From: Brevibacterium ihuae
GTDB taxonomy: Bacteria; Actinomycetota; Actinomycetes; Actinomycetales; Brevibacteriaceae
Direction of reading: 5' to 3'
Length of the DNA stretch: 64,000 bases
NCBI RefSeq assembly: GCF_900184225.1
Contig: NZ_FXWZ01000002.1
Coordinates: forward strand, 398,936 to 462,935
Part shown: piece by piece, positions 33,176-42,867 of the stretch
How the letters are laid out: each line of letters begins with the position of its first letter
Position numbering within the stretch: the stretch's first letter is position 1
Translations under genes and position numbers: made by a program
Notes under the pieces: generated by a model
Database searches by the model: none
What the model was told of the DNA's origin: nothing
The model's input: the letters and a program-made list of their open reading frames with translations, nothing else

Positions 33176-34501
33176 ATGACCGCAGAGATCGCATCGTCCC
33201 CGCACCCGTCCGCCGAATCCGAGGTCGCGGACATCTGCCGCGAGCTCATCCGCTTCGATACCCAGAACTGGGGCGGCAACATCGCGCACCCCGAGCGCCC
33301 GGCCGCCGAGCGGATCGCCGAATGGTTCGCCGAGGTCGGCCTCGACTCCGAGATCTTCGAGTCCGAGCCCGGCCGTGCGAGCCTCGTCGCCCGCATCCCG
33401 GGCACCGACCCCTCGCTGCCCGCGCTCGTCGTCCACGGGCACACCGACGTCGTTCCCGCCGACGCCGCGGAGTGGTCGGTCGATCCCTTCGCGGCCGAGG
33501 AGCGCGACGGGCTCATCTGGGGCCGCGGCGCGGTCGACATGAAGGACATGGACGCGATGATCATCGCGGTGGTGCGCTCGTACCTCCGGACCGGGGTGCG
33601 GCCCCGGCGCGACCTCATCGTCGCGTTCTTCGCCGATGAGGAGGCCGGCGGCACCTACGGCGCCCGCTGGATGGTCGAGAACCATCCGGAGCTGTTCGCC
33701 GACGCCACCGAGGCGGTGTCCGAGGTCGGCGGCTACTCCGTCGACATCCGCGGGCAGCGGGTGTACCTCGTGCAGACGGCGGAGAAGGGCATCGCGTGGC
33801 TCAAGCTCGTCGCCCGCGGCACCGCCGGCCACGGCTCACAGCTCAACGACGACAACCCGGTGACGAAGCTCGCGGCGGCCGTCGCCCGGATCGGGGCGCA
33901 CCGCTGGCCGGAGCAGCTGCCGGAGGCCACGCGGGATCTGCTCCGCGGGGTCTCCGACATCACCGGGGTGCCGTTCGCCGCGGAGTCGTACCCCGACCTG
34001 CTCGCCGAGCTCGGTTCGGTCGCGAAGTTCGTCGGGGCGACCCTGCAGAACACCGCGAACCCGAGTCTGCTCGCCGCCGGCTACAAGCACAACGTCATCC
34101 CGTCGAGCGCGGAGGCGCTCATCGACTGCCGTCCGCTGCCCGGCGAGCACGAGAACCTCGTGGCGACGATCCGCGAGCTCGCCGGCGAGAGGGTCGAGGT
34201 GCACACCGAGATCGAGGCCCCCGCTCTCGAGGCGCCGTTCTCCGGGCGTCTCGTCGACACGATGACGAGCGCGCTGCTGGGCGAGGACCCGGGAGCGCGG
34301 GTGCTGCCGTACACGCTCTCCGGCGGGACCGACAACAAGTCGCTCGCCGCGCTCGGCATCCGCGGCTACGGGTTCGCCCCGCTGCGGCTCACCGGCGACC
34401 TCGACTTCCCGGCGATGTTCCACGGCGTCGACGAGCGGGTGCCGGTGTCGGCGCTGACGTTCGGCACCCGGGTGCTCGACCGCTTCCTCCGCGAGGCCTG
34501 A
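33176..34501 (+). CDS. M20-family zinc metallopeptidase
   Basis: A 441-residue di-zinc peptidase/deacylase. The metal ligands appear in order: VHGHTDVVPAD, GRGAVDMKDMDAM, the catalytic glutamates in FFADEEAGGTYGA and the late histidine in AMFHGVDERVPV. The dimerisation domain lies between about residues 195 and 310. Relatives are ArgE, DapE and carboxypeptidase G2; the substrate is not deducible. It is 27 bases from the PIG-L gene in the same direction. Confidence 0.9.
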   Translation: MTAEIASSPHPSAESEVADICRELIRFDTQNWGGNIAHPERPAAERIAEWFAEVGLDSEIFESEPGRASLVARIPGTDPSLPALVVHGHTDVVPADAAEWSVDPFAAEERDGLIWGRGAVDMKDMDAMIIAVVRSYLRTGVRPRRDLIVAFFADEEAGGTYGARWMVENHPELFADATEAVSEVGGYSVDIRGQRVYLVQTAEKGIAWLKLVARGTAGHGSQLNDDNPVTKLAAAVARIGAHRWPEQLPEATRDLLRGVSDITGVPFAAESYPDLLAELGSVAKFVGATLQNTANPSLLAAGYKHNVIPSSAEALIDCRPLPGEHENLVATIRELAGERVEVHTEIEAPALEAPFSGRLVDTMTSALLGEDPGARVLPYTLSGGTDNKSLAALGIRGYGFAPLRLTGDLDFPAMFHGVDERVPVSALTFGTRVLDRFLREA

Positions 34502-34509
34502 GCGGGTGC

Positions 34510-35454
34510 TCAGGACCTGCCGCGGCGGCGCGGCAGGGAGGCGATGACGACCCCGAGGAGGACGAGGACCATCGCGAGAACGGTCGTCCACGTCACCGGG
34601 GTGCGGGAGATCGGCAGCACGAGGTCGATGACGAGCGAGCCGACGAGGCTGCCGAACAGCGAGCACAGGCTGAGCAGGAGGACGCCGAGGTGCTCGACGG
34701 CGATGGTCGTCACGCCGATGAACATCACCCCGAGCACCCCGCCGACGAGGGTCCAGGCCTGGCCGGGGAACTCGGGCAGCGCGGTGATCCGGGTGCCGGT
34801 GCCGAGGAGCACGAGCGACATCGCGACGAGGAGGACCGAGCCGGTGAGGAAGTTGATGAACGTCGCGGCCCCCGCCGAGGAGGTGCGGAGCTTGAGGCGT
34901 CCGTTGAAGGCCTGCTGGAAGGCGGTCATCGCGCCGGCGGTGAACGGCAGGAGCGGCGCCCACCAGCTGATGCCGTGCTCGAGTGCCCCGGCCGAGGACA
35001 GCACGACCCCGCCGAGCACGACGAGGACGCCGAGCACCCGTCGGAGGGTGAGCGCGGACCGCCCGCCCGGCGGGAGATCGGTGTTGTCGACGACGAGCGC
35101 GCCGACGAGCTGACCGGACACGAAGGCCATGGTGAAGATCGCGACCCCGAAGAAGGGGACGGTGAGCGCCTGCGCGCTGACGACCGCGGCGCCGGCGAAG
35201 CCGCCGAGCGTCATCCACCAGGGGAAGTCGCCGTCGGCGACGAGTCGGACCGCCCGGCGCAGCGCGGTCCGGGTGCCGGGGGAGGCGAGGGCGACGACGA
35301 CCATGACGAGCATCCCGCCGAGGAAGGATCCGGAGGCGGCGAACACCCCGGCCCCGGTGATGCCGGCGAGCGCGGCGTTCGCGGTGCCCTGGAACGCCAT
35401 CGCGGTCCCGGCGAGCGTCGTGGCGAGCGCGCTGAGGAGAACTGCGGGCGGCAT
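34510..35454 (-). CDS. DMT-superfamily transporter (YdcZ/DUF606 type, tandem)
   Basis: A 314-residue protein of about ten hydrophobic helices arranged as two similar halves, each resembling a DUF606 unit: FQGTANAALAGITGAGVFAA in the first and FQQAFNGRLKLRTSSAGAAT in the second. Both halves carry an F-Q-x-x-x-N element followed by a Gly-rich helix. The substrate is unknown. ATG 35454 overlaps the immediate upstream region of the DUF5703 gene stop (two-base gap). Confidence 0.87.
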   Translation of the reverse strand: MPPAVLLSALATTLAGTAMAFQGTANAALAGITGAGVFAASGSFLGGMLVMVVVALASPGTRTALRRAVRLVADGDFPWWMTLGGFAGAAVVSAQALTVPFFGVAIFTMAFVSGQLVGALVVDNTDLPPGGRSALTLRRVLGVLVVLGGVVLSSAGALEHGISWWAPLLPFTAGAMTAFQQAFNGRLKLRTSSAGAATFINFLTGSVLLVAMSLVLLGTGTRITALPEFPGQAWTLVGGVLGVMFIGVTTIAVEHLGVLLLSLCSLFGSLVGSLVIDLVLPISRTPVTWTTVLAMVLVLLGVVIASLPRRRGRS

Positions 35455-35456
35455 CC

Positions 35457-35660
35457 TCAGGCAGTCCGCTGCACGCGGATGATACGACGGCGCAGCCACA
35501 CCGTGCGCGAGCCGCCCATTCCGATCCGGGTCCGGGCGAGCTCCCACCGTCCGTACTCGGCGGCCTCGGTGAGGAGCGACCGGGCCTCGTTGCGGGTGGT
35601 GTCCCGAGGGAAGCTCACGGTGCGGAACTCGTACTCGACCGGGGTCCGGGTGCGCTTCAT
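35457..35660 (-). CDS. DUF5703 family small protein
   Basis: A 67-residue actinobacterial protein with EYEFRTVSFPRDTTRNEARS, then LTEAAEYGRWELARTRI and the basic VWLRRRIIR near the C-terminus. The function is unknown, and it commonly accompanies the DUF3090/mshC neighbourhood. GGAGG lies six bases before ATG 35660. Confidence 0.85.
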   Translation of the reverse strand: MKRTRTPVEYEFRTVSFPRDTTRNEARSLLTEAAEYGRWELARTRIGMGGSRTVWLRRRIIRVQRTA

Positions 35661-35750
35661 CGTTCCTCCGAGATCTCCGACATTCGGGGTCGGCGGCCAC
35701 TGTATCACCGGCCGCGGGCCCGGGCGCGGCGTCTCGGCTAGCCTGGGTGC

Positions 35751-36413
35751 ATGGTGCACATCGTGCTCGTCCGCCACGGCGAGAGCTCCGCGAACGCCGA
35801 CGGGATCCTCGCCGGGCGCATGCCCGGCGTGTCTCTCACCCGGGCCGGGATCGAGCAGATCCGGGGCCTCGCCGACATCTTCCCCTTCCGGACCGTGGCC
35901 GAACTCCGGTGCTCGACCCTCCAGCGCTGCCGGGAGACCGCCGAGGTGCTGCTCGCCGGCATCCGCGCTGAGCGGGTGCGCGAGTCCCCGGAGTTCGCCG
36001 AGGTCGACTACGGAACGTGGTCGGGCAGGCGGCTCGCCGAGCTCAAGGAGCTCCCGGAGTGGCAGGCGGTGGCCGGCAGGCCGTCGACCGTGCAGTTCCC
36101 CGAGGGTGAGGCGCTGAGCGCCGCGGCCGCACGGGCGGTCGCCGGGGTGGAGGCCTTCGTCGCCGAGCTCCGGACGGCGGCCCCGGCCGAGACCGTGCCC
36201 GTCGGGGTCGTCGTCGCCCACGGGGACATCATCAAGGCCGTGCTCGCCGCCGCGCTCGGGATGCCGCTCGACGACTTCCAGCGGATCGCGGTCGCACCCG
36301 GATCGCTGAGCGTGGTGAAGTACCCGGGGACCGCGCACCCCACGGTGACGGCGATGTCGGTGACGGCGACCGTGCGACCCGGCGAGGCGGGAACGCTCGG
36401 CGGAGGACGCTGA
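35751..36413 (+). CDS. Histidine-phosphatase superfamily protein, MSMEG_4193-type phosphomutase-like
   Basis: A 220-residue phosphoglycerate-mutase fold. The phospho-acceptor is LVRHGESSANADG. Further active-site elements are RCSTLQRCRETAE, the FAEVDYGTWSGRRL glutamate and the second histidine VVVAHGDIIKAV. The family is a recurrent companion of DUF3090, SCO1664 and MshC, suggesting a shared pathway of unknown chemistry. TAGCCT (35739-35744) with a six-base gap to the ATG indicates leaderless expression. Confidence 0.88.
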   Translation: MVHIVLVRHGESSANADGILAGRMPGVSLTRAGIEQIRGLADIFPFRTVAELRCSTLQRCRETAEVLLAGIRAERVRESPEFAEVDYGTWSGRRLAELKELPEWQAVAGRPSTVQFPEGEALSAAAARAVAGVEAFVAELRTAAPAETVPVGVVVAHGDIIKAVLAAALGMPLDDFQRIAVAPGSLSVVKYPGTAHPTVTAMSVTATVRPGEAGTLGGGR

Positions 36414-36430
36414 GCGGACCGATGCGGCGC

Positions 36431-37258
<828 letters not shown>

Positions 37259-37369
37259 CGAAATCCTTCTCATCCGTGCGCGAGCCCGGCCGCGCGGGCC
37301 GAGGACGACCCCGAGCTGCGCTCAGGGCCCAGACCAGGGTAGTCCCCGGTTCGGGTAACCTCAAAGACT

Positions 37370-38272
37370 ATGCGCATCAACCGAGTGGGAACGTCCGGCT
37401 TCGAGGTCTCCGAGCTCGGCCTGGGGGCCTTCGAATGGGGTCACCGAGTGAGTGCGGAGACCGCGCAGGAGCTCGTCGACGCGTACGCCGAGGCGGGCGG
37501 CACCGTGCTCGAGCTGCCGTCCTTCGCCTCGCCGGCGGCCGAGGTCGTGGGAGACCTGAGTCTTCCCTCCGAGATCGCCCTCATCGGCCGTGTCGGCGTC
37601 CGCGTGGACCGTCGCGGCGCGCGTCTGTCGCTCGGGCGGGCGACGATCCTCGCCCAGGTCGACGCGCTCCTCGAGCGCACGCGCACCGAGCGGATCGACG
37701 TCCTCGCCCTCGACGGCTTCGATGAGCGGACGCCGCTCGAGGAGACCGCCTCGGCGCTCGACACCGTGCTCCGCAGCGGTGCGGTCGTCCACGTCGCGGC
37801 CGCGCATCACACGGGCTGGCAGCTCGGTGCCCTGCGGGCCGTGGGCATCCCCGTCGTCGCGGCGCTCAATGAGCTGTCCCTGCTCGACCGGCGGGCCGAG
37901 GCCGAGGTGCTCCCGGCCGCGAACCACTTCGGCATCGGGGTGATCGCCGGCTCCGCGCTCGGTCGCGGGATCCTGCCCGGCCGGTACGCGACGGGAATCC
38001 CGCGGGACTCGCGCGCCGCAGGCGACGGCCGGGACCGGGTGGTCGAGCGCCTCACCGAGGACACCGAGCACGTCATGGCCGGGGTGACGAAGGCGGCCGC
38101 GGGCCTGGGGGTCTCTCCGCTCGACGTCGCGCTGGCGTGGAACCGGCAGCTGCCGGTCGCGTGTTCGCTCGTCGCGCCGCGCTCGGTCGAGCAGCTGCGG
38201 CAGATCCTCGACACCGATCTCGAGCTCGAGCCGGAGATCCGGGACGCGCTCGATCAGATCTCGGACCGCTGA
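37370..38272 (+). CDS. Aldo/keto reductase-fold protein with substituted catalytic residues
   Basis: A 300-residue protein whose ends match aldo/keto reductases (RVGTSGFEVSELGLGAFEWG at the start; LGVSPLDVALAWNRQLPV and SVEQLRQILD near the end, the NADP-binding part). The catalytic tetrad is altered. The DTADVYG-type segment reads ELPSFAS, so the Asp and Tyr are gone. The ATK lysine position reads IGRVG. The histidine of the LHxPD segment reads ALDGFD. Activity is therefore doubtful, and a structural or regulatory role is possible. It sits in the conserved mshC neighbourhood. TAACCT at 37356-37361 may be its -10. Confidence 0.75.
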   Translation: MRINRVGTSGFEVSELGLGAFEWGHRVSAETAQELVDAYAEAGGTVLELPSFASPAAEVVGDLSLPSEIALIGRVGVRVDRRGARLSLGRATILAQVDALLERTRTERIDVLALDGFDERTPLEETASALDTVLRSGAVVHVAAAHHTGWQLGALRAVGIPVVAALNELSLLDRRAEAEVLPAANHFGIGVIAGSALGRGILPGRYATGIPRDSRAAGDGRDRVVERLTEDTEHVMAGVTKAAAGLGVSPLDVALAWNRQLPVACSLVAPRSVEQLRQILDTDLELEPEIRDALDQISDR

Positions 38273-38275
38273 GCC

Positions 38276-38569
38276 TCAGCGGGCGGGCTCGTCGTCCTCG
38301 AAGTCGTCGTCCTCGTCATCGTCATCATCGAAGTCGTCGTCGTCCGCATCGTCCTTCGCGTCCTCGACGTCGTCGAACAGCTCGAACGGGGTGACCTCGT
38401 CGAACGCGGTGTAGAGCGCGTCCTCGTAGATCTCGAAGGCGTCGGCGAGCGCCATGTAGCTGGCCTCCACCCGGGGGTCGGTGTCGGAGGTCCGGTGCGC
38501 GGCCGCGGCATAGTGCTCGCGGACAGCGGAGAGGAAGTCGTCGAGTGCCACCTGCGGATCAAGGCTCAT
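38276..38569 (-). CDS. Small protein with highly acidic C-terminal tail
   Basis: A 97-residue protein. Residues 1-60 form a helical domain (SLDPQVALDDFLSAVREHYA, ASYMALADAFEIYEDALYTA). From about residue 66 onward it is almost pure Asp/Glu/Phe (VEDAKDDADDDDFDDDDDE), encoded by GAC/GAT/GAG triplet tracts. I know no function; similar short acidic proteins occur at this place in other Micrococcales. TACATT six bases before ATG 38569 suggests a leaderless transcript, divergent from the DUF3090 gene. Confidence 0.75.
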   Translation of the reverse strand: MSLDPQVALDDFLSAVREHYAAAAHRTSDTDPRVEASYMALADAFEIYEDALYTAFDEVTPFELFDDVEDAKDDADDDDFDDDDDEDDDFEDDEPAR

Positions 38570-38669
38570 GCACCCAATGTAGCCCACCGCACGCACCCGG
38601 GGAACCCGTGCGGAGCGTGCATCGTCGCACGTGACGCGCATGCCGGAGGAGGTGCCCTAGGCTGGTGCC

Positions 38670-39233
38670 ATGCCACCGCAGGTTTTCGATCATTCCGCAC
38701 CGGATCGGTTCGTCGTCGGCACCGTCGGGCTGCCCGGGGAGCGGACGTTCTTCCTCCAGGCCCGCACCGCCGAGAGGATCACCACCGTGGTGCTCGAGAA
38801 GGAGCAGGTCGAGATGCTCGGGGAGCGGGTGAACGAGCTCCTCGACCTCGTCCGGTCGAAGTCGAGCGATCCGCGCTCGATCCCGCTGCAGCCGCGCGAG
38901 GACCTCATCGACAATGCCGGGCTGAGCGTCCCGGTCGAAGCGGAGTTCCGGGTCGGCACCATGAGCCTCGGCTGGGACACCGTCGCCGAGCACATGGTCA
39001 TCGAGTGCTTCGAGTTCACCCAGGAGGACGCGGAGTCGGGGACGAGCGCGGATCCGGACGAGGCGGAGGACCGCGACCGGCTGCGCGTCGTGCTCGGCGC
39101 CGCGCAGGCCCGCGAGTTCTCCCGCCGCGCCGATCAGGTGGTCGGCGCCGGCCGCCAGGACTGCCCGTTCTGCTCCCTCCCGCTCGACGCGGACGGACAC
39201 ATGTGCCCGCGGGCCAACGGGGTCGCCCGCTGA
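38670..39233 (+). CDS. DUF3090 family protein
   Basis: A 187-residue actinobacterial protein with FVVGTVGLPGERTFFLQART and the LEKEQVEMLGERVNELLDL helix. The C-terminus carries a CPFC...CP zinc-ribbon-like motif (CPFCSLPLDADGHMCPRANG). The family occurs with the MSMEG_4193-type enzyme, SCO1664 and MshC. TAGGCT (38658-38663) six bases upstream of the ATG marks a leaderless start. The stop overlaps the next ATG by one base (TGATG). Confidence 0.9.
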   Translation: MPPQVFDHSAPDRFVVGTVGLPGERTFFLQARTAERITTVVLEKEQVEMLGERVNELLDLVRSKSSDPRSIPLQPREDLIDNAGLSVPVEAEFRVGTMSLGWDTVAEHMVIECFEFTQEDAESGTSADPDEAEDRDRLRVVLGAAQAREFSRRADQVVGAGRQDCPFCSLPLDADGHMCPRANGVAR

Positions 39234-40045
39234 TGACCGACGAGCAGGTGGCGTGCGCGCTCCTGCGCGAGGGCACCGTCGAGGAGCTCGGCCGGATCCC
39301 CGGGGCCTCGAACGACACCCGGCTCGTCACCGTGGCCCGGGGCGCGGAGCTGCTCCGCGCGGTGTACAAGCCGACCGCGGGGGAGCGGCCGCTGCGCGAC
39401 TTCCCGCTCGGCACCCTCGCCCGCCGCGAGGTCGCCGCCTACCTGCTCGGCCTCCGGTGCGCGGACGTGCGGGTGCCGCCGACGGTCATGCGCCACGACC
39501 TGCCCGCAGGTCCCGGGTCCCTCCAGGCCTATGTCGAGGCCGACGGCGACCCCGAGGAGCGCGTCGGGGTGTTCGCGCCCGCGGCGGTGCCCGACAACTG
39601 GGCGCCGATCCTCAGCGCGCTCACCCCCGATGACGAGGAGGTCGTCGTCGCACACGCGCTGAGCGACGAGCTGCGCGCGCAGGCGCTGTTCGACGTCGTG
39701 ACGAACAACGCCGACCGCAAGGCCGGGCACCTGCTCCACGGCCACTACCTGCCGGGGACCGCCGCGCCCGGGCTGTTCGCGATCGACAACGGACTGTCGT
39801 TCCACGTCCGACCCAAGCTCCGCACGATCCTCTGGGGCTTCGCCGGCTCCCCGCTCAGGGCGCAGGAGCACGCGCTGCTCTCCGGACTCCTCGCCGCGCA
39901 GGACGCGATCGCGGACGAGCTCACCGGTCTGCTGTCGGGCGCGGAGCGCGACGCGCTCTTCGAGCGCATCGCCGGGCTGCTCGTCCGGGGGCGGCTGCCC
40001 GCGGTGCCGCAGGGCCGGACGCCGATCCCCTGGCCGCCGCTGTAG
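39233..40045 (+). CDS. SCO1664 family protein, PI3/PI4-kinase-like fold
   Basis: A 270-residue protein of the SCO1664 group. It has an N-terminal nucleotide-binding-like part (VYKPTAGERPLRDFPLGTLA), the kinase-type catalytic segment VVTNNADRKAGHLL and the metal-binding-like FAIDNGLSFH. The C-terminus is short and Pro-rich. Enzymatic activity is unproven. It is coupled to DUF3090 and 42 bases upstream of mshC. Confidence 0.9.
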   Translation: MTDEQVACALLREGTVEELGRIPGASNDTRLVTVARGAELLRAVYKPTAGERPLRDFPLGTLARREVAAYLLGLRCADVRVPPTVMRHDLPAGPGSLQAYVEADGDPEERVGVFAPAAVPDNWAPILSALTPDDEEVVVAHALSDELRAQALFDVVTNNADRKAGHLLHGHYLPGTAAPGLFAIDNGLSFHVRPKLRTILWGFAGSPLRAQEHALLSGLLAAQDAIADELTGLLSGAERDALFERIAGLLVRGRLPAVPQGRTPIPWPPL

Positions 40046-40087
40046 GCGCCTTTGCCCGGTCTCGCCCGGGCTGTCTATGGTGGGGTG

Positions 40088-41320
40088 GTGAAATCCTGGT
40101 CTGCACCCGCCGTCCCCGAGCTCGCGACCGCCGGCGACGCCCCCGTGATCTTCTGCTCCTCCGCCCGCGGCCCCGTCGCCGCACCCCGAGCGAAGGGTGA
40201 GGCGCGCCTCTACGTCTGCGGCATCACCCCCTACGACTCGACCCACCTCGGCCACGCGGCGACCTACGTCGCCTTCGACGTGCTCGTGCGCGTGTGGCGC
40301 GACGCCGGGATCGACGTCACCTACGTGCAGAACACCACCGATGTCGACGACCCGCTCCTCGAGCGCGCCCAGGCGACCGGTGTCGACTGGCGGGATCTCG
40401 CCCGCTCCCAGATCGAGCGGTACTTCGGCGACATGGAGGCCCTGCGGATCATCCCGCCGGACTCGTACATCGGCGCCGTCGAATCCGTCGACCTCATCGT
40501 GGCGGCCGTCGAGCGGCTGCTCGAGCGCGGCGCCGCCTACCGGATGCCGAACGGCGACGTGTACTACCGCATCGGCACTCCGGTCGAGCCCCCGTTCGGA
40601 TCGATCTCCAAGCTCGATCGCGCAGCGATGCTCGAGCTGTTCGCCGAGCGCGGCGGCGACCCCGAGGTCGAGGGCAAGGAGGATCCCCTCGACGCCCTCC
40701 TCTGGCGCGCTGCCCGCGAGGGCGAACCGCACTGGGAGGGCGGGGCGCTGGGGCCCGGTCGGCCGGGCTGGCACATCGAGTGCGCGGTCATCGCCGAGCA
40801 GTACGCCGGGCTGCCGCTCACCGTGCAGGGCGGCGGCAGCGACCTCGTGTTCCCCCACCACGAGATGGGCGCCGCGCACGCGACGGCGCTCACCGGCACC
40901 GAGTTCGCCCGGACCTACATGCACACCGGGATGGTCGGACTCGACGGCGAGAAGATGAGCAAGTCGAAGGGCAACCTCATCTTCGTCTCCTCCCTGCGCG
41001 AGGACGGGGTCGACCCGATGGCGATCCGGCTCGTGCTCCTCGCCCACCACTACCGCAGCGACTGGATGTACCGGGCGGACGATCTCGAGGCCGCACGGCA
41101 CCGCCTGCAGACGTGGCGCGCGGCCGCCGGCCGGGCCTCGGCCGTGCCCGCCGCCGAGGTCATCGCGAACCTCCGCCAGGAGCTCACCGACGACCTCGAC
41201 TGCCCCGCGGCACTGTCCGTCGTCGACGACTGGGCGGCGGGGACCGCGAGCGGTCCGGCCGATGCCGACACCGCCGCGATCGTCACCGCGATCGACGCCC
41301 TCCTCGGCGTCGAGCTCTGA
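40088..41320 (+). CDS. mshC: Cysteine--1-D-myo-inosityl 2-amino-2-deoxy-alpha-D-glucopyranoside ligase
   Basis: The enzyme that joins cysteine to GlcN-inositol in mycothiol synthesis. The 410-residue length matches MshC. It is a cysteinyl-tRNA synthetase relative with [16 protein letters not shown] (HIGH-like), zinc ligands around [14 protein letters not shown] and [10 protein letters not shown], and EKMSKSKGN. The C-terminal anticodon domain of CysS is absent, which distinguishes MshC. The start is GTG 40088. The organism therefore uses mycothiol as its thiol buffer. Confidence 0.96.
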   Translation: MKSWSAPAVPELATAGDAPVIFCSSARGPVAAPRAKGEARLYVCGITPYDSTHLGHAATYVAFDVLVRVWRDAGIDVTYVQNTTDVDDPLLERAQATGVDWRDLARSQIERYFGDMEALRIIPPDSYIGAVESVDLIVAAVERLLERGAAYRMPNGDVYYRIGTPVEPPFGSISKLDRAAMLELFAERGGDPEVEGKEDPLDALLWRAAREGEPHWEGGALGPGRPGWHIECAVIAEQYAGLPLTVQGGGSDLVFPHHEMGAAHATALTGTEFARTYMHTGMVGLDGEKMSKSKGNLIFVSSLREDGVDPMAIRLVLLAHHYRSDWMYRADDLEAARHRLQTWRAAAGRASAVPAAEVIANLRQELTDDLDCPAALSVVDDWAAGTASGPADADTAAIVTAIDALLGVEL

Positions 41321-41327
41321 GGAGCCC

Positions 41328-42158
41328 TCACTCCTCCCTGCGGCGCCGGCTGAGATAGCGCTCGAACTCGCGCGCGATCGCCTCGCCGGAGGCCTGGGGC
41401 AGCTCGGTGGCGTCGGTCATGCCCTCGATCCGGGCGACGTGCTCGGCGAGGTCCTCGTCGCTCTCGACGAGCGCGTCGGTGCCGACCTCCCACGCCCGCG
41501 CCTCGTCGACGAGCTCGCGCTGGTCGACGACGAGCCCGGTGAGATCCTCGAAGGCGCCGAGCATCGCGAGCACCGCCTTGGGGGAGGGGCTCGACGCGGC
41601 GTAGGCCGGGACCGCGACCCAGTGCGACACCGCGGCCATGCCGTCCCCGGCGAGCGTCGTCGACAGCACCCCGAGGATGCCGACCGGTCCGGTGTAGTGG
41701 GCCTCGTCGATGCCGAGCTCCCGGGCGAGCGCGGGATCCTCCGCGGTCGTCGCCACCGGCAGCGGACGGGTGTGGGTGACGTCGGCGAGGAGCGAGCCGA
41801 GGAGGACGACCCGGTCGTCCGGTGCGAACCGCTCCCGCAGCCGGTCGATGTACTCGCGCCACCGGTACGAGGGCTCGGTGCCGATGACGACTTCGACGGG
41901 CAGCTCCGTGCCCGGCACCACCCCGGTGTGGGCGACGCAGCCGGGCCACTCGATCGCCGGACCGTCCGCGTCGCGCCGCAGCGCAGGGCGGATGAAGGTC
42001 ATGTCGTAGTACTCGTCGCCGGAGAACAGCGTCTCTGCGGAGAGGTCCCAGGCGCCGACGAGATGGCGGGCGGTGTCGACGGCCGCCTCCCCGGCGTCGT
42101 TCCACCCCTCGAACGCGATGACGACGAGCCGGCCTCCGGCGGATGGCAGAAAACTCAT
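41328..42158 (-). CDS. PAC2 family protein
   Basis: A 276-residue protein of the PAC2 (proteasome-assembly-chaperone-like) family. It has VVIAFEGWNDAGEAAVDTAR at the N-terminus, VIGTEPSYRWREYIDRL, the LLGSLLADVTHTRPLPV segment and LGVLSTTLAGDGMAAVSHWV. The function in bacteria is unknown; it recurs near the proteasome and mshC genes of actinobacteria. TAATCT six bases before ATG 42158 suggests leaderless expression from a promoter overlapping that of the divergent HAD gene. Confidence 0.88.
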   Translation of the reverse strand: MSFLPSAGGRLVVIAFEGWNDAGEAAVDTARHLVGAWDLSAETLFSGDEYYDMTFIRPALRRDADGPAIEWPGCVAHTGVVPGTELPVEVVIGTEPSYRWREYIDRLRERFAPDDRVVLLGSLLADVTHTRPLPVATTAEDPALARELGIDEAHYTGPVGILGVLSTTLAGDGMAAVSHWVAVPAYAASSPSPKAVLAMLGAFEDLTGLVVDQRELVDEARAWEVGTDALVESDEDLAEHVARIEGMTDATELPQASGEAIAREFERYLSRRRREE

Positions 42159-42183
42159 GTCCTCAGATTACGCTGGTGCGTCT

Positions 42184-42867
42184 ATGGACACCTTCTCCGC
42201 GGTCCTCTGGGACATGGATGGCACCCTCGTCGACACCGAACCGTACTGGATGCGGGCCGAGACCGCGCTCATGCACGCCCATGGCCTCGACTGGGACGAC
42301 GAGCACGGCCTCCTCATGGTCGGCAACGATCTCCTCACCTCCGCCCGGATCCTCATCGATCACGGACTTCCCCTCCCCGCTGAGCAGATCGTCGAGATCC
42401 TCCTCGACGGGGTGATCGAGCAGGTGCGCGAGCACGTCCCGTTCCGTCCCGGCGCCCGCGCGCTCCTCGAGGAGCTCCGGGAGGCCGGGGTGCCGTGCGC
42501 GCTCGTGACGATGTCCTACCGGCGGCTCGCCGAAGCGGTGGTCGAGGCCTGCCCCGCGGGCAGCTTCGCGGTGCTCGTCACCGGGGACGAGGTGCCGGCC
42601 GGCAAGCCCGACCCGGCGCCCTACGTGCTCGGGGCCGAGGCGCTCGGCCTCACGCCGGGCGAGTGCCTCGCGCTCGAGGACTCGATCCCCGGTCTCACGA
42701 GCGCCGAGGCGGCGGGCACCGTGGCCGTGGGCATCCCGCACCTCGTCCCGCTGCCGGAGCTGCCCGGACGGACGCTCGTGCTCTCGCTGTCCGGCCTCGA
42801 TCTCGCCGGCCTGCGCAACCTCGCGGCCCGGGCGCGGGAGGCTCAGGTCTCCGACAGGAGGTCGTGA
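42184..42867 (+). CDS. HAD-superfamily hydrolase, beta-phosphoglucomutase-like
   Basis: A 227-residue HAD protein with motif I WDMDGTLVDTEPYW, motif II TMSYRR, motif III lysine in PAGKPDPAPYVLGAEAL and motif IV LEDSIPGLTSAEAAG, plus an alpha-helical cap. The substrate is unknown. Its start lies 25 bases from the divergent PAC2 start. The 3' end overlaps the convergent nuclease gene by 25 bases. Confidence 0.9.
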   Translation: MDTFSAVLWDMDGTLVDTEPYWMRAETALMHAHGLDWDDEHGLLMVGNDLLTSARILIDHGLPLPAEQIVEILLDGVIEQVREHVPFRPGARALLEELREAGVPCALVTMSYRRLAEAVVEACPAGSFAVLVTGDEVPAGKPDPAPYVLGAEALGLTPGECLALEDSIPGLTSAEAAGTVAVGIPHLVPLPELPGRTLVLSLSGLDLAGLRNLAARAREAQVSDRRS

